64,000 nucleotides of DNA from Endozoicomonas sp. G2_1 (GCF_017744155.1 NZ_JAGHQT010000008.1:83172-147171); one strand, 5' to 3'; numbered from the stretch's first letter, positions 29,016 through 39,369 are shown. A program made the numbers and translations. The notes: generated by a model not told the origin, from the sequence alone.

Positions 29016-29276
29016 ATGCAGATTGATTTTCAATCGTGGAACAAGGTCATTAACGCCAATAGCCAAGATACTATTTTAGAACAAGGCGAAGATGCCGGCA
29101 TGATACTGCCATTTTCCTGTCGAGGCGGTTACTGCAGTGCCTGTAAGGTCAAACTGGTCAGTGGCGAAGTAAAACAATTGGAAACCGAAGGTTTAACTGA
29201 CGAAGAACAAAAGCAAGGTTATATTCTCGCTTGTAGCTCAATACCACTGAGCGATATTACTGTGCAAAGGCAATAA
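29016..29276 (+). CDS. 2Fe-2S ferredoxin
   Basis: An 86-residue plant-type ferredoxin, with cluster ligands in SCRGGYCSACKVKL (Cys-x4-Cys-x2-Cys) and the distal Cys in ILACSSIP. GAGAGG upstream favours the ATG at 29016 over the adjacent GTG at 29013. It is homologous to the C-terminal domain of E. coli YcbX and probably delivers electrons to the neighbouring MOSC protein. pxpA begins three bases after the stop. Confidence 0.92.
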   Translation: MQIDFQSWNKVINANSQDTILEQGEDAGMILPFSCRGGYCSACKVKLVSGEVKQLETEGLTDEEQKQGYILACSSIPLSDITVQRQ

Positions 29277-29279
29277 CCA

Positions 29280-30035
29280 ATGAAACTAAATTGCGACTTA
29301 GGTGAGAGTTTTGGCCTGTGGAAAATGGGCTTAGACGCTCAAGTGATGCCCCATATAAATTTAGCCAATATCGCTTGTGGTTTTCACGCCTCAGATCCCC
29401 TCACCATGAGCAAAACCTTAACGCTGGCAAAGCAACATCAAGTGAGTATTGGTGCACATCCCGCCTACCCCGATTTAGTCGGGTTTGGCCGCCGTTCGAT
29501 GGCGTGTAGTTCAGAAGAGCTGCAAGCACTGATTACATATCAAGTAGGTGCGCTGCAAGCGTTAGCGGTTGCACAAGGCTTAACACTCAGTTATGTCAAA
29601 CCTCACGGCGCTCTGTACAACGACATGATGAAAGATATCAAAGTATTTGCTGATATTTGCCAAGCCATTAGTCGATACAACAATAAACTGACTTTGATGA
29701 TTCAAGCGCTGCCGGACACCCGTCAATTCCAAGAAATTGCTGACAGTTATGGTATCACGCTTTGGTTCGAAGCCTTTGCCGATAGAAACTATCAAGACAA
29801 CGGTTTATTGGTGCCGCGCAGCCAAGCCAATGCAGTTATTACTGAGCCGAAAGCGGTATTAGCTCGTTGTCAAACCTTACTGGAACACGGCCACCTACTC
29901 AGCGAAAATGACAAGGCAATTGAAATGCAAGTCGACACTTTATGTGTGCACGGCGACAACCCCAGCGCGGTTGATTTGGTTGTCGAACTCAGCACCTTGA
30001 TCAATGGCCATAGCCAAAACCACAGCGCCGAATAG
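29280..30035 (+). CDS. pxpA: 5-oxoprolinase subunit A (LamB/YcsF family)
   Basis: The 251-residue protein begins with the diagnostic MKLNCDLGESFGLWKMG. IACGFHASDP, IGAHPAYPDLVGFGRR and YVKPHGALYN carry metal-ligand-like His and Asp residues. PxpABC together hydrolyse 5-oxoproline to glutamate with ATP in the cytoplasm. It is packed tightly between the ferredoxin gene and pxpB. Confidence 0.95.
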   Translation: MKLNCDLGESFGLWKMGLDAQVMPHINLANIACGFHASDPLTMSKTLTLAKQHQVSIGAHPAYPDLVGFGRRSMACSSEELQALITYQVGALQALAVAQGLTLSYVKPHGALYNDMMKDIKVFADICQAISRYNNKLTLMIQALPDTRQFQEIADSYGITLWFEAFADRNYQDNGLLVPRSQANAVITEPKAVLARCQTLLEHGHLLSENDKAIEMQVDTLCVHGDNPSAVDLVVELSTLINGHSQNHSAE

Positions 30036-30047
30036 TTGTTCGACATC

Positions 30048-30830
30048 ATGACAACTGGTGAGAAAATAGAGCTAAACAATACCAATATTTGCCTAAACGC
30101 GCTGAGTGAAAATGCCATTTTAATCACTTGGCCTGAGCGCGTCTGTCCACGCCAGCACAGGCAAATTACCGACCTAGAGCATGCGCTAATACAACACTTG
30201 TCTGTTAACCGATCGCATCCGATTATTATCGACACGGTCAGCGCCTACAACAGCCTGATGATTTACTATGATTTTTTTCAAATCAGCGCACAACAAATGT
30301 TACAGCGCTGCCAGCAACAATTGCACGAGCTACAGGCCAATTCGACTGAGTCAACCGAGCATCACGCAAAAAACCATTCAGCACTGATTGAGATACCGGT
30401 TTATTATGGTGAACAGGCCGGCATCGACTTACTTGATTGTGCTAGTAAATTAAACATTGAGCCTGAAAAAATTATCAGCCAACACACTCAGCAAACATTT
30501 CGCGCATACGCCTTGGGTTTTACGCCAGGTTTTTGTTACCTCGGCCAACTACCATCTTCATTACAACTGACTCGCCGAGCAACACCGCGAGCTAAAATGC
30601 CCGTAGGTGCAGTAGCTATTGCCGAGCAGCAAACCGCTGTTTACCCCAGTAACAGCCCAGGTGGCTGGCATATTATCGGCAGAACTCCTGTTGCTATGTA
30701 TCAAATAAAGCAAAGTGATGACTCCAGTGTCGAGCGCCAATTTAAGCCACTGATTAGCCTTGGTGATCAGGTTAAATTTAACGCGATAGATAAAGCAACC
30801 TACCTTGAGCTTGGGGGTCATTTTGACTAA
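30048..30830 (+). CDS. pxpB: 5-oxoprolinase subunit B
   Basis: The 260-residue KipI/PxpB protein shows VYYGEQAGIDL, YALGFTPGFCYLG, RRATPRAKMPVGAVAIAEQQ and YPSNSPGGWHIIGRTPV. The N-terminal region (about 1-90) fits the family; the linker QANSTESTEHHAKNH is longer than usual. The start is uncertain: TTG at 30036 or ATG at 30048, neither with a clear ribosome binding site. It overlaps pxpC by eight bases. Confidence 0.93.
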   Translation: MTTGEKIELNNTNICLNALSENAILITWPERVCPRQHRQITDLEHALIQHLSVNRSHPIIIDTVSAYNSLMIYYDFFQISAQQMLQRCQQQLHELQANSTESTEHHAKNHSALIEIPVYYGEQAGIDLLDCASKLNIEPEKIISQHTQQTFRAYALGFTPGFCYLGQLPSSLQLTRRATPRAKMPVGAVAIAEQQTAVYPSNSPGGWHIIGRTPVAMYQIKQSDDSSVERQFKPLISLGDQVKFNAIDKATYLELGGHFD

Positions 30831-31938
30831 GCGCAACTTAGATACACAGCTCGCTAACTCAGCACTGCCTGAGCCAAAACCACCCGAAATCGACATTGTT
30901 GTTACTACTAATCAATGTAAAGGGCAACTCAGCATTCAAGATCTCGGCAGGCCCAAGGCGCAGCACTTAGGGTTTAGCGCCAGTGGTGCTGCTGATGAGT
31001 TCGCCCTGTTAACGGCGAACAAACTCCTTAACAAAACTGCGAATAGTGCGGCACTAGAAATCATTTTTGGCCAAGTGAAGTTGTCGGTCAGCAAAGCTTG
31101 TCAGTTTGTCTTAACCGGTGCCGACTGTCGGGCATATTTGTTGTCAGATGAATTATCAGGCCAGTTTTCTAACAGTACTAACGAGCAACAGGAAAAAAGC
31201 AATAGTAAGCAGTTACTCTCACTAAATAGATTGTATTTATTAAAACCAAATCAGTATTTAGTCTTACAACAACCTAAATATGGTTTAGTTAGTTATATCG
31301 CTTTTAACGGCCAATTAAATACACCAAGTTTTAGCAACAGCCAGTCGCAAACTTTGGCAGAACAATCACTAGGCCTAGTCCAAGCACCAATAGCTTCAGG
31401 CGATACATTGGCATTAACACCGTCAACCGAGTCAATCACCTCTAGCAGCGGCAACGAGACTGATACCAAAGCTGGCCAGTTGTTGCAAAAGTCGTTAGCG
31501 AACTTTTATCAATATTTATCGGAACAAGTACTTACACTGCGATTTATACCGAGTGAACTTTGGCAACAACTCAGTTCAGAAAAAAAGCACAAGATAATCA
31601 GTGCAGAAACCTACACAATAGGCGCCAGCAGCAATCGTATGGGCTACCAATTAAACCATTTATCAATACCACCTGAATTACTTGCGCAAGAGCACACCAA
31701 GCTGTCAAAACCCGTGTGCTACGGCACAATTCAGTTGCCAAATGCCAATAGTGCGATAGTGCTGATGAAAGAGCGCCAAACCATAGGTGGCTACCCAACG
31801 CTTGGCGTCGTGATTCAGATTGACTTGTTTAAGTTGTGCCAATTGAGGCCAGGGCAGAAAGTAAAGTTAATACCGATAACAATTAATCAGGCACAACAAC
31901 AATTGATCAGCTTTTATCAAAAGTTTGATTGGACTTAG
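30823..31938 (+). CDS. pxpC: 5-oxoprolinase subunit C
   Basis: The 371-residue KipA/PxpC protein has SIQDLGRPKAQHLGFSASGA, LEIIFGQVKL and, near the end, LMKERQTIGGYPTLGVVIQ, all typical. TTG at 30823 was chosen because GGGGG lies six bases upstream; TTG at 30805 is possible. The insertion around 115-130 (NSTNEQQEKSNSKQ) is of low complexity. The gene is followed by 640 bp without a clear gene. Confidence 0.92.
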   Translation: MTKRNLDTQLANSALPEPKPPEIDIVVTTNQCKGQLSIQDLGRPKAQHLGFSASGAADEFALLTANKLLNKTANSAALEIIFGQVKLSVSKACQFVLTGADCRAYLLSDELSGQFSNSTNEQQEKSNSKQLLSLNRLYLLKPNQYLVLQQPKYGLVSYIAFNGQLNTPSFSNSQSQTLAEQSLGLVQAPIASGDTLALTPSTESITSSSGNETDTKAGQLLQKSLANFYQYLSEQVLTLRFIPSELWQQLSSEKKHKIISAETYTIGASSNRMGYQLNHLSIPPELLAQEHTKLSKPVCYGTIQLPNANSAIVLMKERQTIGGYPTLGVVIQIDLFKLCQLRPGQKVKLIPITINQAQQQLISFYQKFDWT

Positions 31939-31961
31939 TGAACAAAAAAGCTCTGCTGGAT

Positions 31962-31990
31962 AAAAAAAAGGGTGAATATCGCTATTCACC
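31962..31990 (-). terminator. Leftward intrinsic terminator with no upstream gene on that strand
   Basis: GGTGAATA pairs with TATTCACC around loop TCGC. On the minus strand the stem is followed by CTTTTTTTT. On the plus strand there is no T-run, so it does not serve pxpC. It would end a leftward transcript begun somewhere in 32000-32570. Confidence 0.7.
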
Positions 31991-32095
31991 ACAAGAAAAG
32001 ACACTTGAACGACTGCCGGCCGACAGAATATAGCCGCTGTTCTTTATTGCAGTAAGGAGAAAACCTAGGGAGTTGCGTCACTGCCTTACCACAAG
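31970..32095 (-). ncRNA. Candidate small RNA ending at the leftward terminator
   Basis: On the minus strand, a CATAAT (-10-like, plus positions 32100-32105) lies about 110 nt before the terminator. The intervening RNA can fold as GUAAGG...CCUUAC (about 32052-32097) and ACAG...CUGU around the tract 32023-32042. It has no open reading frame worth naming. The -35 element is weak, so this rests mainly on the orphan terminator and structure potential. Confidence 0.3.
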
Positions 32096-32282
32096 AATGA
32101 TTATGCAACAAAATAAAATAATTACCCAGAAATAATTAAACATATTAAATAACCAATAATTTAATTATTTGGACAATTTTTGGCATACATATTAATCAAC
32201 CAAATAGTCAACACTCTGAACTACCGTTTTAAGGAGATACCTTAATCGTTTGATTAGTCGAAAAATAATTACATAATGAAAT

Positions 32283-32306
32283 AAAAAACGGGGCGAATAC
32301 GCCCCG
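32283..32306 (-). terminator. Second leftward intrinsic terminator with no clear gene
   Basis: CGGGGCG pairs with CGCCCCG around loop AATA, and the minus-strand reading continues into TTTTTT. The plus-strand side has only an A-run, so it is directional. No credible leftward gene lies between it and pabA. Confidence 0.75.
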
Positions 32307-32350
32307 AAAAAGTCTATGGTTAAACAGGTGACAGATCGATTAACCATGGT
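32289..32350 (-). ncRNA. Candidate structured 3' end of a leftward small RNA
   Basis: Just upstream (minus strand) of the terminator is an 8-bp stem, ATGGTTAA with TTAACCAT (plus 32316-32347), around a 16-nt loop. The 5' end is not defined; it might lie anywhere up to 32550. Hairpin plus terminator is the usual 3' layout of an Hfq-type small RNA. The surrounding 31939-32575 gap shows no convincing protein gene. Confidence 0.25.
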
Positions 32351-32575
32351 CAATATCAGTGCTGATCCAGGAAGTTTTTGGATGTGACTTTATTGACTAG
32401 TTTACTATGGCAGAGATCCGATAAAATTTCACAACTAAGCGATGGAAGCACAACTTTACGTGATGTAATGCATAAAATTCGTACAATTATTTTTATCGAT
32501 GAGAAATAGATGTAATCTCTATCCGCTTGAGCATACAATAGCGCCGTTTTATTCGTGAGGTTTTGAGGTTATGTC

Positions 32576-33154
32576 GTGCTGTTAATGATCGACAACTATG
32601 ATTCATTTACATTCAACTTAGTGCACTATTTTGAAAGCTTAGGCCAAGACGTTATTGTCCGTCGAAACGATCAAATTAGCCTCGAAGAAATCGCTGAACT
32701 GGCACCTGATTATCTCGTTATTTCACCAGGGCCTTGTGACCCCGATAGCGCAGGTATATCACTGGCAGCAATCGCTGAATTTGCCGGTCGCATCCCCTTA
32801 CTTGGCGTTTGTCTTGGTCATCAATGTATCGCCCAACACTTCGGCGCGAGTGTTGTTAAAGCCAATAAGGTTATGCACGGTAAAACCAGTGTTATTCAAC
32901 ACACACAAAAAGGTTTATTCGACAATATCAAGCCCGAGTTAACCGTCACCCGCTACCATTCGCTGGTGGTAAAGCCCGACACGTTACCCGAGTGTTTAGA
33001 AGTAACGGCTTGGCTTGAAAACCCAAATCAGCAAACCGAAATCATGGCGCTGGCCCACAAGGATTTGCCGATAGCGAGTGTTCAGTTTCACCCTGAATCT
33101 GTGCTTACGGAACAAGGCCATCAGCTTCTACAAAACTTTTTAAACACTTACTAA
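32576..33154 (+). CDS. pabA: Aminodeoxychorismate/anthranilate synthase component II
   Basis: The 192-residue glutamine amidotransferase (class I) feeds ammonia to PabB for 4-aminobenzoate (folate) or to TrpE. It begins [18 protein letters not shown] and has the nucleophile in [15 protein letters not shown] (Cys78), with the His-Glu pair in [14 protein letters not shown]. The GTG start is supported by TGAGG seven bases upstream. In related bacteria pabA precedes argD-astA-astD; here an HDOD gene and a membrane gene intervene. Confidence 0.93.
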   Translation: MLLMIDNYDSFTFNLVHYFESLGQDVIVRRNDQISLEEIAELAPDYLVISPGPCDPDSAGISLAAIAEFAGRIPLLGVCLGHQCIAQHFGASVVKANKVMHGKTSVIQHTQKGLFDNIKPELTVTRYHSLVVKPDTLPECLEVTAWLENPNQQTEIMALAHKDLPIASVQFHPESVLTEQGHQLLQNFLNTY

Positions 33155-33269
33155 GCCCTTTTTTAACAAGCCAAAAAACAAAAATATTAGCACTTGGCTT
33201 ATAAATCGCATAAATTAACCGATATAAAATAACGATAAAGAATAATTTCAATTATTTACTTAGCTCAAC

Positions 33270-34415
33270 ATGCAAATTTTTAACAACAGTGACAACATTG
33301 CTAGCCTCTACCAACGCTCGCTCAGCCTTTACATCAGTAAAGACTTTGCTAAAGCACAGTGCGGCAAATTAGTTACTAATTCAGCTCAAGATAGCGAACA
33401 AGCCAATCGTCGTCGTGAGTTGCTTGCGATTGAAGAAGAAGCAAAACAAGCTAAGGTTATTGAACAATACGGTAAGAGTCATTTTAAAAACCAAGTGACA
33501 GCCGCATTCTTCACTAAACTCACCAAAAAAGTTAACGAAGACTTTGATAACAAAGACAGGCTCTATAATAACATCGCGCAAATAGAAGATGCCGCACCAG
33601 CAATACTGGAAATACTGGCGGTAAGAGCTGCATCAATTAGTCGTATTGTGCCATTAGCTAAATCTTTGCCTTGGTTGGCAAATGAGCTAGTCAACCTAGT
33701 TAACAAACCACAGTACCGCAAACGGGCGGACGTCAAAGTTAGCGATCCTAAAATTGCCCTGAGTTACATTGGCCTCGACAACTTAAAAATGGTGATGCCA
33801 ACATTTATGTTAAAGCACTGGCTACCCTACTCTACAGCTCCTTTTAGCCTAATGAAGCGCAAGCTCTGGAACGACAGTTTAGCGATTGCAATGGCAACAG
33901 GAGCACTTGCCAAAGAGGCTGGACAAGATTACTACACCGCTTTTACCGCAGGTATGCTAAGTAATATTGGCATGATAGCAGTAACGCGTTGTTTATTGCA
34001 ACAACATCAACAGCTTCACGGCATTGAACTGAAAAAAGCGTTTGATAACCGCGATAAGCGCCTGCACGATGTAATGGTGGATATAAAGCCGTCGGCAGAG
34101 ATGTTGCTCGAACAACTGGCACTGCGCTCCGCTAACATTAGTGCAGATTTAGTCGAAATCATGAGTTTTGATCGTCTGGTCATTACTGAAGCTATGTTTG
34201 ATTTAGCCTACAGCCATGAAGTCGAAAAAATGTGTCCGTTGGCACAACATATCACCAAAGCTAAAGCTTATGTTGCGATGCGTTCGCTCGCCAAAGAAGA
34301 GCTGATCAGCGGCGATGAAGCAAAAGCTTTATTAATTGCAGGTAAAGTAAAAACTAGCGACGTTAGCTTACTCAAGAAAACCGATATTGATCACATCAAA
34401 CTCAACTTCAATTAA
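33270..34415 (+). CDS. HDOD domain protein
   Basis: The 381-residue protein has an N-terminal helical charged region (1-105), then an HDOD domain (about 105-310): APAILEILAVRAASISRIVPLAKSL is split here by its typical helices, followed by IALSYIGLDNLKMVMPTF and AFTAGMLSNIGMIAVTR. The HD metal residues are not evident, as is normal for HDOD, so a regulatory rather than hydrolytic role is likely. It is a single gene between pabA and a small membrane protein. Confidence 0.85.
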   Translation: MQIFNNSDNIASLYQRSLSLYISKDFAKAQCGKLVTNSAQDSEQANRRRELLAIEEEAKQAKVIEQYGKSHFKNQVTAAFFTKLTKKVNEDFDNKDRLYNNIAQIEDAAPAILEILAVRAASISRIVPLAKSLPWLANELVNLVNKPQYRKRADVKVSDPKIALSYIGLDNLKMVMPTFMLKHWLPYSTAPFSLMKRKLWNDSLAIAMATGALAKEAGQDYYTAFTAGMLSNIGMIAVTRCLLQQHQQLHGIELKKAFDNRDKRLHDVMVDIKPSAEMLLEQLALRSANISADLVEIMSFDRLVITEAMFDLAYSHEVEKMCPLAQHITKAKAYVAMRSLAKEELISGDEAKALLIAGKVKTSDVSLLKKTDIDHIKLNFN

Positions 34416-34501
34416 ACTGGCTAGCAAAGGTTGATTTTTAGCCAAACGCCATCATTATCATAAATAACGTTTATTTTCAGATATCAAGGATGTATATCAT
34501 T

Positions 34502-34873
34502 ATGTGGCAACGGCTCAACACACTGCAAAAAATCATCATTGTTGTTCTATTAGCGTGCTTAGTGCCATTTGCTCCAGAACTTATCTTTATTGCCGATATT
34601 GGCGGTGTCGAGCTTGTTTTTACGTTTTTACTCACCTACTACACGCCATTACTCAGCAAAGTGAAAGCTCGCTACTATCAGGGCAAAAATACGGTCAACT
34701 TCACCTTAAACGTGTTGCAAGCGTCTCCAATATTCACCCCCTATGTCTTTGCTATTCAGGCAAGTTTTAGTTTGCTGGCATTATTCATATCAGGCTCTAT
34801 TGCATTGGCACTGTTGTTTCAGTTACCTGCAATGCTGCTCAATCACCCTTTGTTGACTTCGATTCCTTACTAA
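34502..34873 (+). CDS. Small membrane protein, unknown function
   Basis: The 123-residue protein has three hydrophobic segments (about 8-28, 34-52 and 78-113). No family is recognised. AAGGA overlaps the upstream ATG at 34490, so the ATG at 34502 was preferred (11-base spacing); both are possible. It follows the HDOD gene by 86 bp and may share its transcript. Confidence 0.6.
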   Translation: MWQRLNTLQKIIIVVLLACLVPFAPELIFIADIGGVELVFTFLLTYYTPLLSKVKARYYQGKNTVNFTLNVLQASPIFTPYVFAIQASFSLLALFISGSIALALLFQLPAMLLNHPLLTSIPY

Positions 34874-34999
34874 TTTCACGGGTTATTGCGAGAAAATTGC
34901 TGCTTAGTTATGAAAAGTATGCTTTTTTGCAAACTGACTTTCGATAAGCTGTTATCACGCTCAAAGGCTCATTTTAATAAAAAACTCACTAAAAATAGT

Positions 35000-35018
35000 T
35001 ATTCACATAAGCTGAATA
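35000..35018. promoter_or_regulatory. Dyad with Arg-box-like half sites upstream of argD
   Basis: TATTCA and TGAATA flank seven bases. ArgR sites are made of TGAAT/ATTCA half sites, but here they face outward, as at the junction of two adjacent ARG boxes, and the outer halves are poor. The 34874-35235 gap also holds a CCCTT...AAGGG hairpin near 35031. Regulation by ArgR is only a suggestion. Confidence 0.3.
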
Positions 35019-35232
35019 AAACATGCAAAACCCTTATTTAACAAGGGCTAGCGGCAATTTCAATCAAGACATAACGAATATTTTCTGGCATACTAGCCGC
35101 CAATTTCGGGTGGTTTGTGCAACGACTTCACTGTTCAATAAACCATCAAAGCTAACAAGTTGTAATTTGACAACAGCGTCAATAATAAAATTCGACTATC
35201 TTGAAACCACAAGATATTTAGATGAGGAGTGA

Positions 35233-36450
<1,218 letters not shown>

Positions 36451-36464
36451 GCGTTGCTTACCCC

Positions 36465-36498
36465 CTTACTAGTAGCCGATTAGCGCGCTACTAGTAAG
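36465..36498 (+). terminator. Strong intercistronic hairpin between argD and astA
   Basis: A perfect 11-bp stem (CTTACTAGTAG with CTACTAGTAAG) encloses a 12-nt loop, followed by TCTTTCT. The tail is weak, so it may act as a partial terminator or a stabiliser of the argD message, lowering astAD expression relative to argD. Confidence 0.5.
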
Positions 36499-36527
36499 TC
36501 TTTCTAATCACCCATTGGGACATTGTT

Positions 36528-37544
36528 ATGATTATTATACGCCCTATTCAAAGTAGTGATTACGATGCTTTGCACCGTATCGCCGTCGAATCAGGACACG
36601 GTTTTACATCACTACCCGTTAATGAAGAGCTGTTAAAAAAGCGCATTAGCCACGCCGAGTATTCATTCAATACCGAGGTGGAAAAGCCAGGTAACGAAGG
36701 TTACTTGTTCGTGATGGAAGATACCGAAACCGGCCAAGTGGTCGGTACCACAGGTATTGAAGCAGCCGTCGGCCTTGATAATGCTTTTTATCATTATCAC
36801 TTGGGTAAGGTCGTTCATCATTCGCGTGAATTAAACGTTTACAACACGGTTGAAACACTTGCATTGTGCAACGATTACACCGGCGCCAGCGAAATTTGCA
36901 CGCTGTTTTTGAGTGAAAGCCATCGCAAAAATAGCAACGGTCGCTTTTTATCGCGCTTCCGTTTTTTATTTATGGCTGAACACAAAGAGCGCTTTTCTGA
37001 AACCGTTATCGCGGAAATGCGTGGGGTCTCAGATGACAGTGGTCGTTCACCGTTTTGGGCGTGGTTAGAAGAGCACTTTTTCTCGCTCGACTTTCCAACG
37101 GCAGATTACCTCACTGGGATTGGCAAAAAAGAGTTCATTGCTGAATTAATGCCGAAATACCCGATTTATGTCAGTTTATTGAGCAAAGATGCTCAAGCGG
37201 TAATCAACCAAGTACACGACAAAACAGTACCAGCACTGCGTTTGTTAGAAGCGGAAGGCTTTTCGCGTAAAGGTTACGTCGATATTTTTGACGGTGGCCC
37301 TACCGTTGAAGCGTCGATGAATACCATTAAGTCGGTACAAAACAGCACTAAGTACCAAGTACTCATTGGCGAAGTAAACGACGACAATCGCTACATAGTT
37401 GTTAACACACAAGTGACTAACTGTCGCGCGACGCAAACACCAGTATCTCTTCGAGAAACAGCAAACCAAGTGGTGATTAGCCAGCAAGTTGCAGATGCCC
37501 TAATAGTGCAAGAAGGTGACTGGGTGCGATTAATCGCTAACTAG
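36528..37544 (+). CDS. astA: Arginine N-succinyltransferase
   Basis: The 338-residue enzyme transfers succinyl from succinyl-CoA to arginine, the first step of the AST catabolic pathway. The start MIIIRPIQSSDYDALHRIA and later FLSRFRFLFMAEHKERFSETVIAEMRG (broken here by description, residues about 138-165) are typical, as are SPFWAWLEEHFFSLDF and FDGGPTVEA. It is followed 19 bp later by astD. astB and astE are not in the window. Confidence 0.95.
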   Translation: MIIIRPIQSSDYDALHRIAVESGHGFTSLPVNEELLKKRISHAEYSFNTEVEKPGNEGYLFVMEDTETGQVVGTTGIEAAVGLDNAFYHYHLGKVVHHSRELNVYNTVETLALCNDYTGASEICTLFLSESHRKNSNGRFLSRFRFLFMAEHKERFSETVIAEMRGVSDDSGRSPFWAWLEEHFFSLDFPTADYLTGIGKKEFIAELMPKYPIYVSLLSKDAQAVINQVHDKTVPALRLLEAEGFSRKGYVDIFDGGPTVEASMNTIKSVQNSTKYQVLIGEVNDDNRYIVVNTQVTNCRATQTPVSLRETANQVVISQQVADALIVQEGDWVRLIAN

Positions 37545-37563
37545 AAAAATTTAGAGAATGATT

Positions 37564-39030
37564 ATGTCAAATATCTTATTTATCAATGGCGAATGGCAAG
37601 CAGGCCTAGGCCATCAAATTCAATCATTAAACCCAGCGCGCAATGAAGTGATCTGGCAAGGTGAAACCGCAACTGCTGAGCAAGTTGATCAAGCGGTAAT
37701 GGCCGCTCGCCAAGCGTTTAACAGCTGGGCGTTAATGAGTGTTGACGCCCGTATTGCGATTGTTGAGAAGTTTGCTGAGCAATTAACAGAAAATAAAGAA
37801 GCGCTCGCGGTAACTATCGCACAAGAAACTGGCAAGCCACTTTGGGAAACCCGTACAGAAGTTGGCGCTATGATCGGCAAAATTGCGATTTCAGTACGTG
37901 CCTATAACGAACGTACTGGTACTGTCGAAAATCCAATGCCTGGTGCGAAAGCTTTTATTCGTCACAAGCCTCATGGCGTAGTTGCGGTATTTGGCCCATA
38001 CAACTTCCCAGGTCACTTGCCGAACGGCCATATTGTTCCTGCACTAATTGCCGGTAACACTGTGGTATTTAAGCCAAGTGAATTAACACCAAAAGTTGCT
38101 GAAGAAACCATGAAACTATGGCAACAAGCAGGTTTACCTGCTGGTGTTGTTAACTTAGTGCAAGGCGAAGTTGAAACCGGTAAAGCACTTGCTAGTCATC
38201 CGCAAATTGATGGCTTGTTTTTCACTGGTAGCTCAACAACAGGCAATATTTTGCACCAGCAATTTGGCGGTCAACCGGGCAAAATCTTAGCGCTTGAAAT
38301 GGGTGGCAATAACCCGTTAATCATTAAAGATGTTAGCGATGTAGACGCTGTCGTTCACGATATTTTGCAATCGGCATTTATTACTACAGGTCAGCGTTGT
38401 ACTTGTGCTCGTCGCTTATTCATCGAGCAAAATGAGCAAGGTAATGAGATTATCAAGCGTTTAATTGCTGCAACACAAGCAATTAAAATTGGTTACTACG
38501 ATGACGAAGAGCAGCCGTTTATCGGTTCTATGATCTCTGAAAAAGCAGCACTTGGTTTAGTTGCTGCCCAAGCTCAGTTAATCGAGCTAGGTGGTAAATC
38601 TTTGGTTGAATTGAAGCACCAAGAAGTAGGCACTGGTTTTGTTAGCCCGGGCATTGTCGACGTTACCGATATCGACAATATGCCAGATGAAGAACACTTT
38701 GGTCCGTTGTTGAAAGTCTATCGTTACACTGATTTTGACGCAGCGATCACCGAAGCGAACAACACTAGCTTTGGTTTATCAGCGGGCTTGTTAGCCGACA
38801 ACGAAGCCGACTACAACCACTTCTTTACCCGTATTCGCGCAGGTATTGTTAACTGGAATAAACCAATTACTGGCGCCAGCAGTGCCGCGCCGTTTGGCGG
38901 TATTGGTAACAGCGGCAACCACAGAGCAAGTGCTTACTATGCGGCTGACTATTGTGCATACCCTGTTGCATCAGTTGAAGCGGAAAAAGTTAGCTTACCA
39001 GCGCAACTGAGCCCGGGTTTGAGCTTATAG
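37564..39030 (+). CDS. astD: N-succinylglutamate 5-semialdehyde dehydrogenase
   Basis: The 488-residue aldehyde dehydrogenase carries out step four of the AST pathway, using NAD+. Motifs are [35 protein letters not shown] (catalytic Glu), and [11 protein letters not shown] with the nucleophilic Cys. The ATG at 37564 is preferred over 37558 because AGAGA is properly spaced from it and it gives a family-like N-terminus. A terminator follows 120 bp downstream. Confidence 0.95.
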   Translation: MSNILFINGEWQAGLGHQIQSLNPARNEVIWQGETATAEQVDQAVMAARQAFNSWALMSVDARIAIVEKFAEQLTENKEALAVTIAQETGKPLWETRTEVGAMIGKIAISVRAYNERTGTVENPMPGAKAFIRHKPHGVVAVFGPYNFPGHLPNGHIVPALIAGNTVVFKPSELTPKVAEETMKLWQQAGLPAGVVNLVQGEVETGKALASHPQIDGLFFTGSSTTGNILHQQFGGQPGKILALEMGGNNPLIIKDVSDVDAVVHDILQSAFITTGQRCTCARRLFIEQNEQGNEIIKRLIAATQAIKIGYYDDEEQPFIGSMISEKAALGLVAAQAQLIELGGKSLVELKHQEVGTGFVSPGIVDVTDIDNMPDEEHFGPLLKVYRYTDFDAAITEANNTSFGLSAGLLADNEADYNHFFTRIRAGIVNWNKPITGASSAAPFGGIGNSGNHRASAYYAADYCAYPVASVEAEKVSLPAQLSPGLSL

Positions 39031-39149
39031 GATTATCTCAACAATGACTCAACAATTGGTTTATTGATCTATAGCAAGTGATCGAACCGTTGTTGAGTAC
39101 ATTGTTAGCTAAACCAGATAAAATAGAGAATATGAATTTAAGCTACCAG

Positions 39150-39182
39150 CTCAGGATCCAAGCGCGACGCCCTGAGTTTTTT
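39150..39182 (+). terminator. Intrinsic terminator after astD
   Basis: CTCAGG pairs with CCTGAG across a 15-nt loop, then TTTTTT. It separates astAD from the DUF1338 gene. Confidence 0.6.
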
Positions 39183-39209
39183 AAAAGCATAGATCAAATC
39201 TAATCACTG

Positions 39210-39237
39210 AGACGAATGGTGGTGCCTCCGTTCGTCT
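39210..39237 (+). promoter_or_regulatory. Hairpin in the DUF1338 leader region
   Basis: AGACGAA pairs with TTCGTCT, with an inner GGTG...CC-rich loop. CGCTAAT...ATTAGCG (39294-39309) forms a second dyad. Both lie in the 39031-39369 gap, before the DUF1338 start. No known riboswitch is recognised. Confidence 0.3.
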
Positions 39238-39369
39238 GCGTTTTACAGTTCAATATCGCATCGACACACGCCTCGCCATTTAGCTCTATTGTTCGCTAAT
39301 TTATTAGCGTAGCACTCACTTTATTATAACTAGTTTCACAACACCGTTTGGCATTCATGAGGAATGAAA

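Noticed and set aside
31990..32100. Resemblance of GGCAGTGACGCAA (minus strand) to the c-di-GMP-I (GEMM) riboswitch core
   Set aside because: The conserved upstream GCAAACC element and the tetraloop/receptor pairing are missing, and no gene follows in that direction.
32375..32510. Rightward fragment ending LSDGSTTLRDVMHKI-RTIIFIDEK in the same gap
   Set aside because: It looks faintly protein-like but is only about 40 codons, has no start signal and no recognised family. It could be a decayed gene remnant, not supported enough to list.
32356..32538. Leftward reading frame of 60 codons in the pabA upstream gap
   Set aside because: It starts with TTG, has no ribosome binding site and an unconvincing composition. 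The region is better explained as RNA or spacer.
35023..35232. Rightward frame of 69 codons before argD
   Set aside because: No ribosome binding site, low-complexity composition, and it overlaps the argD promoter region.
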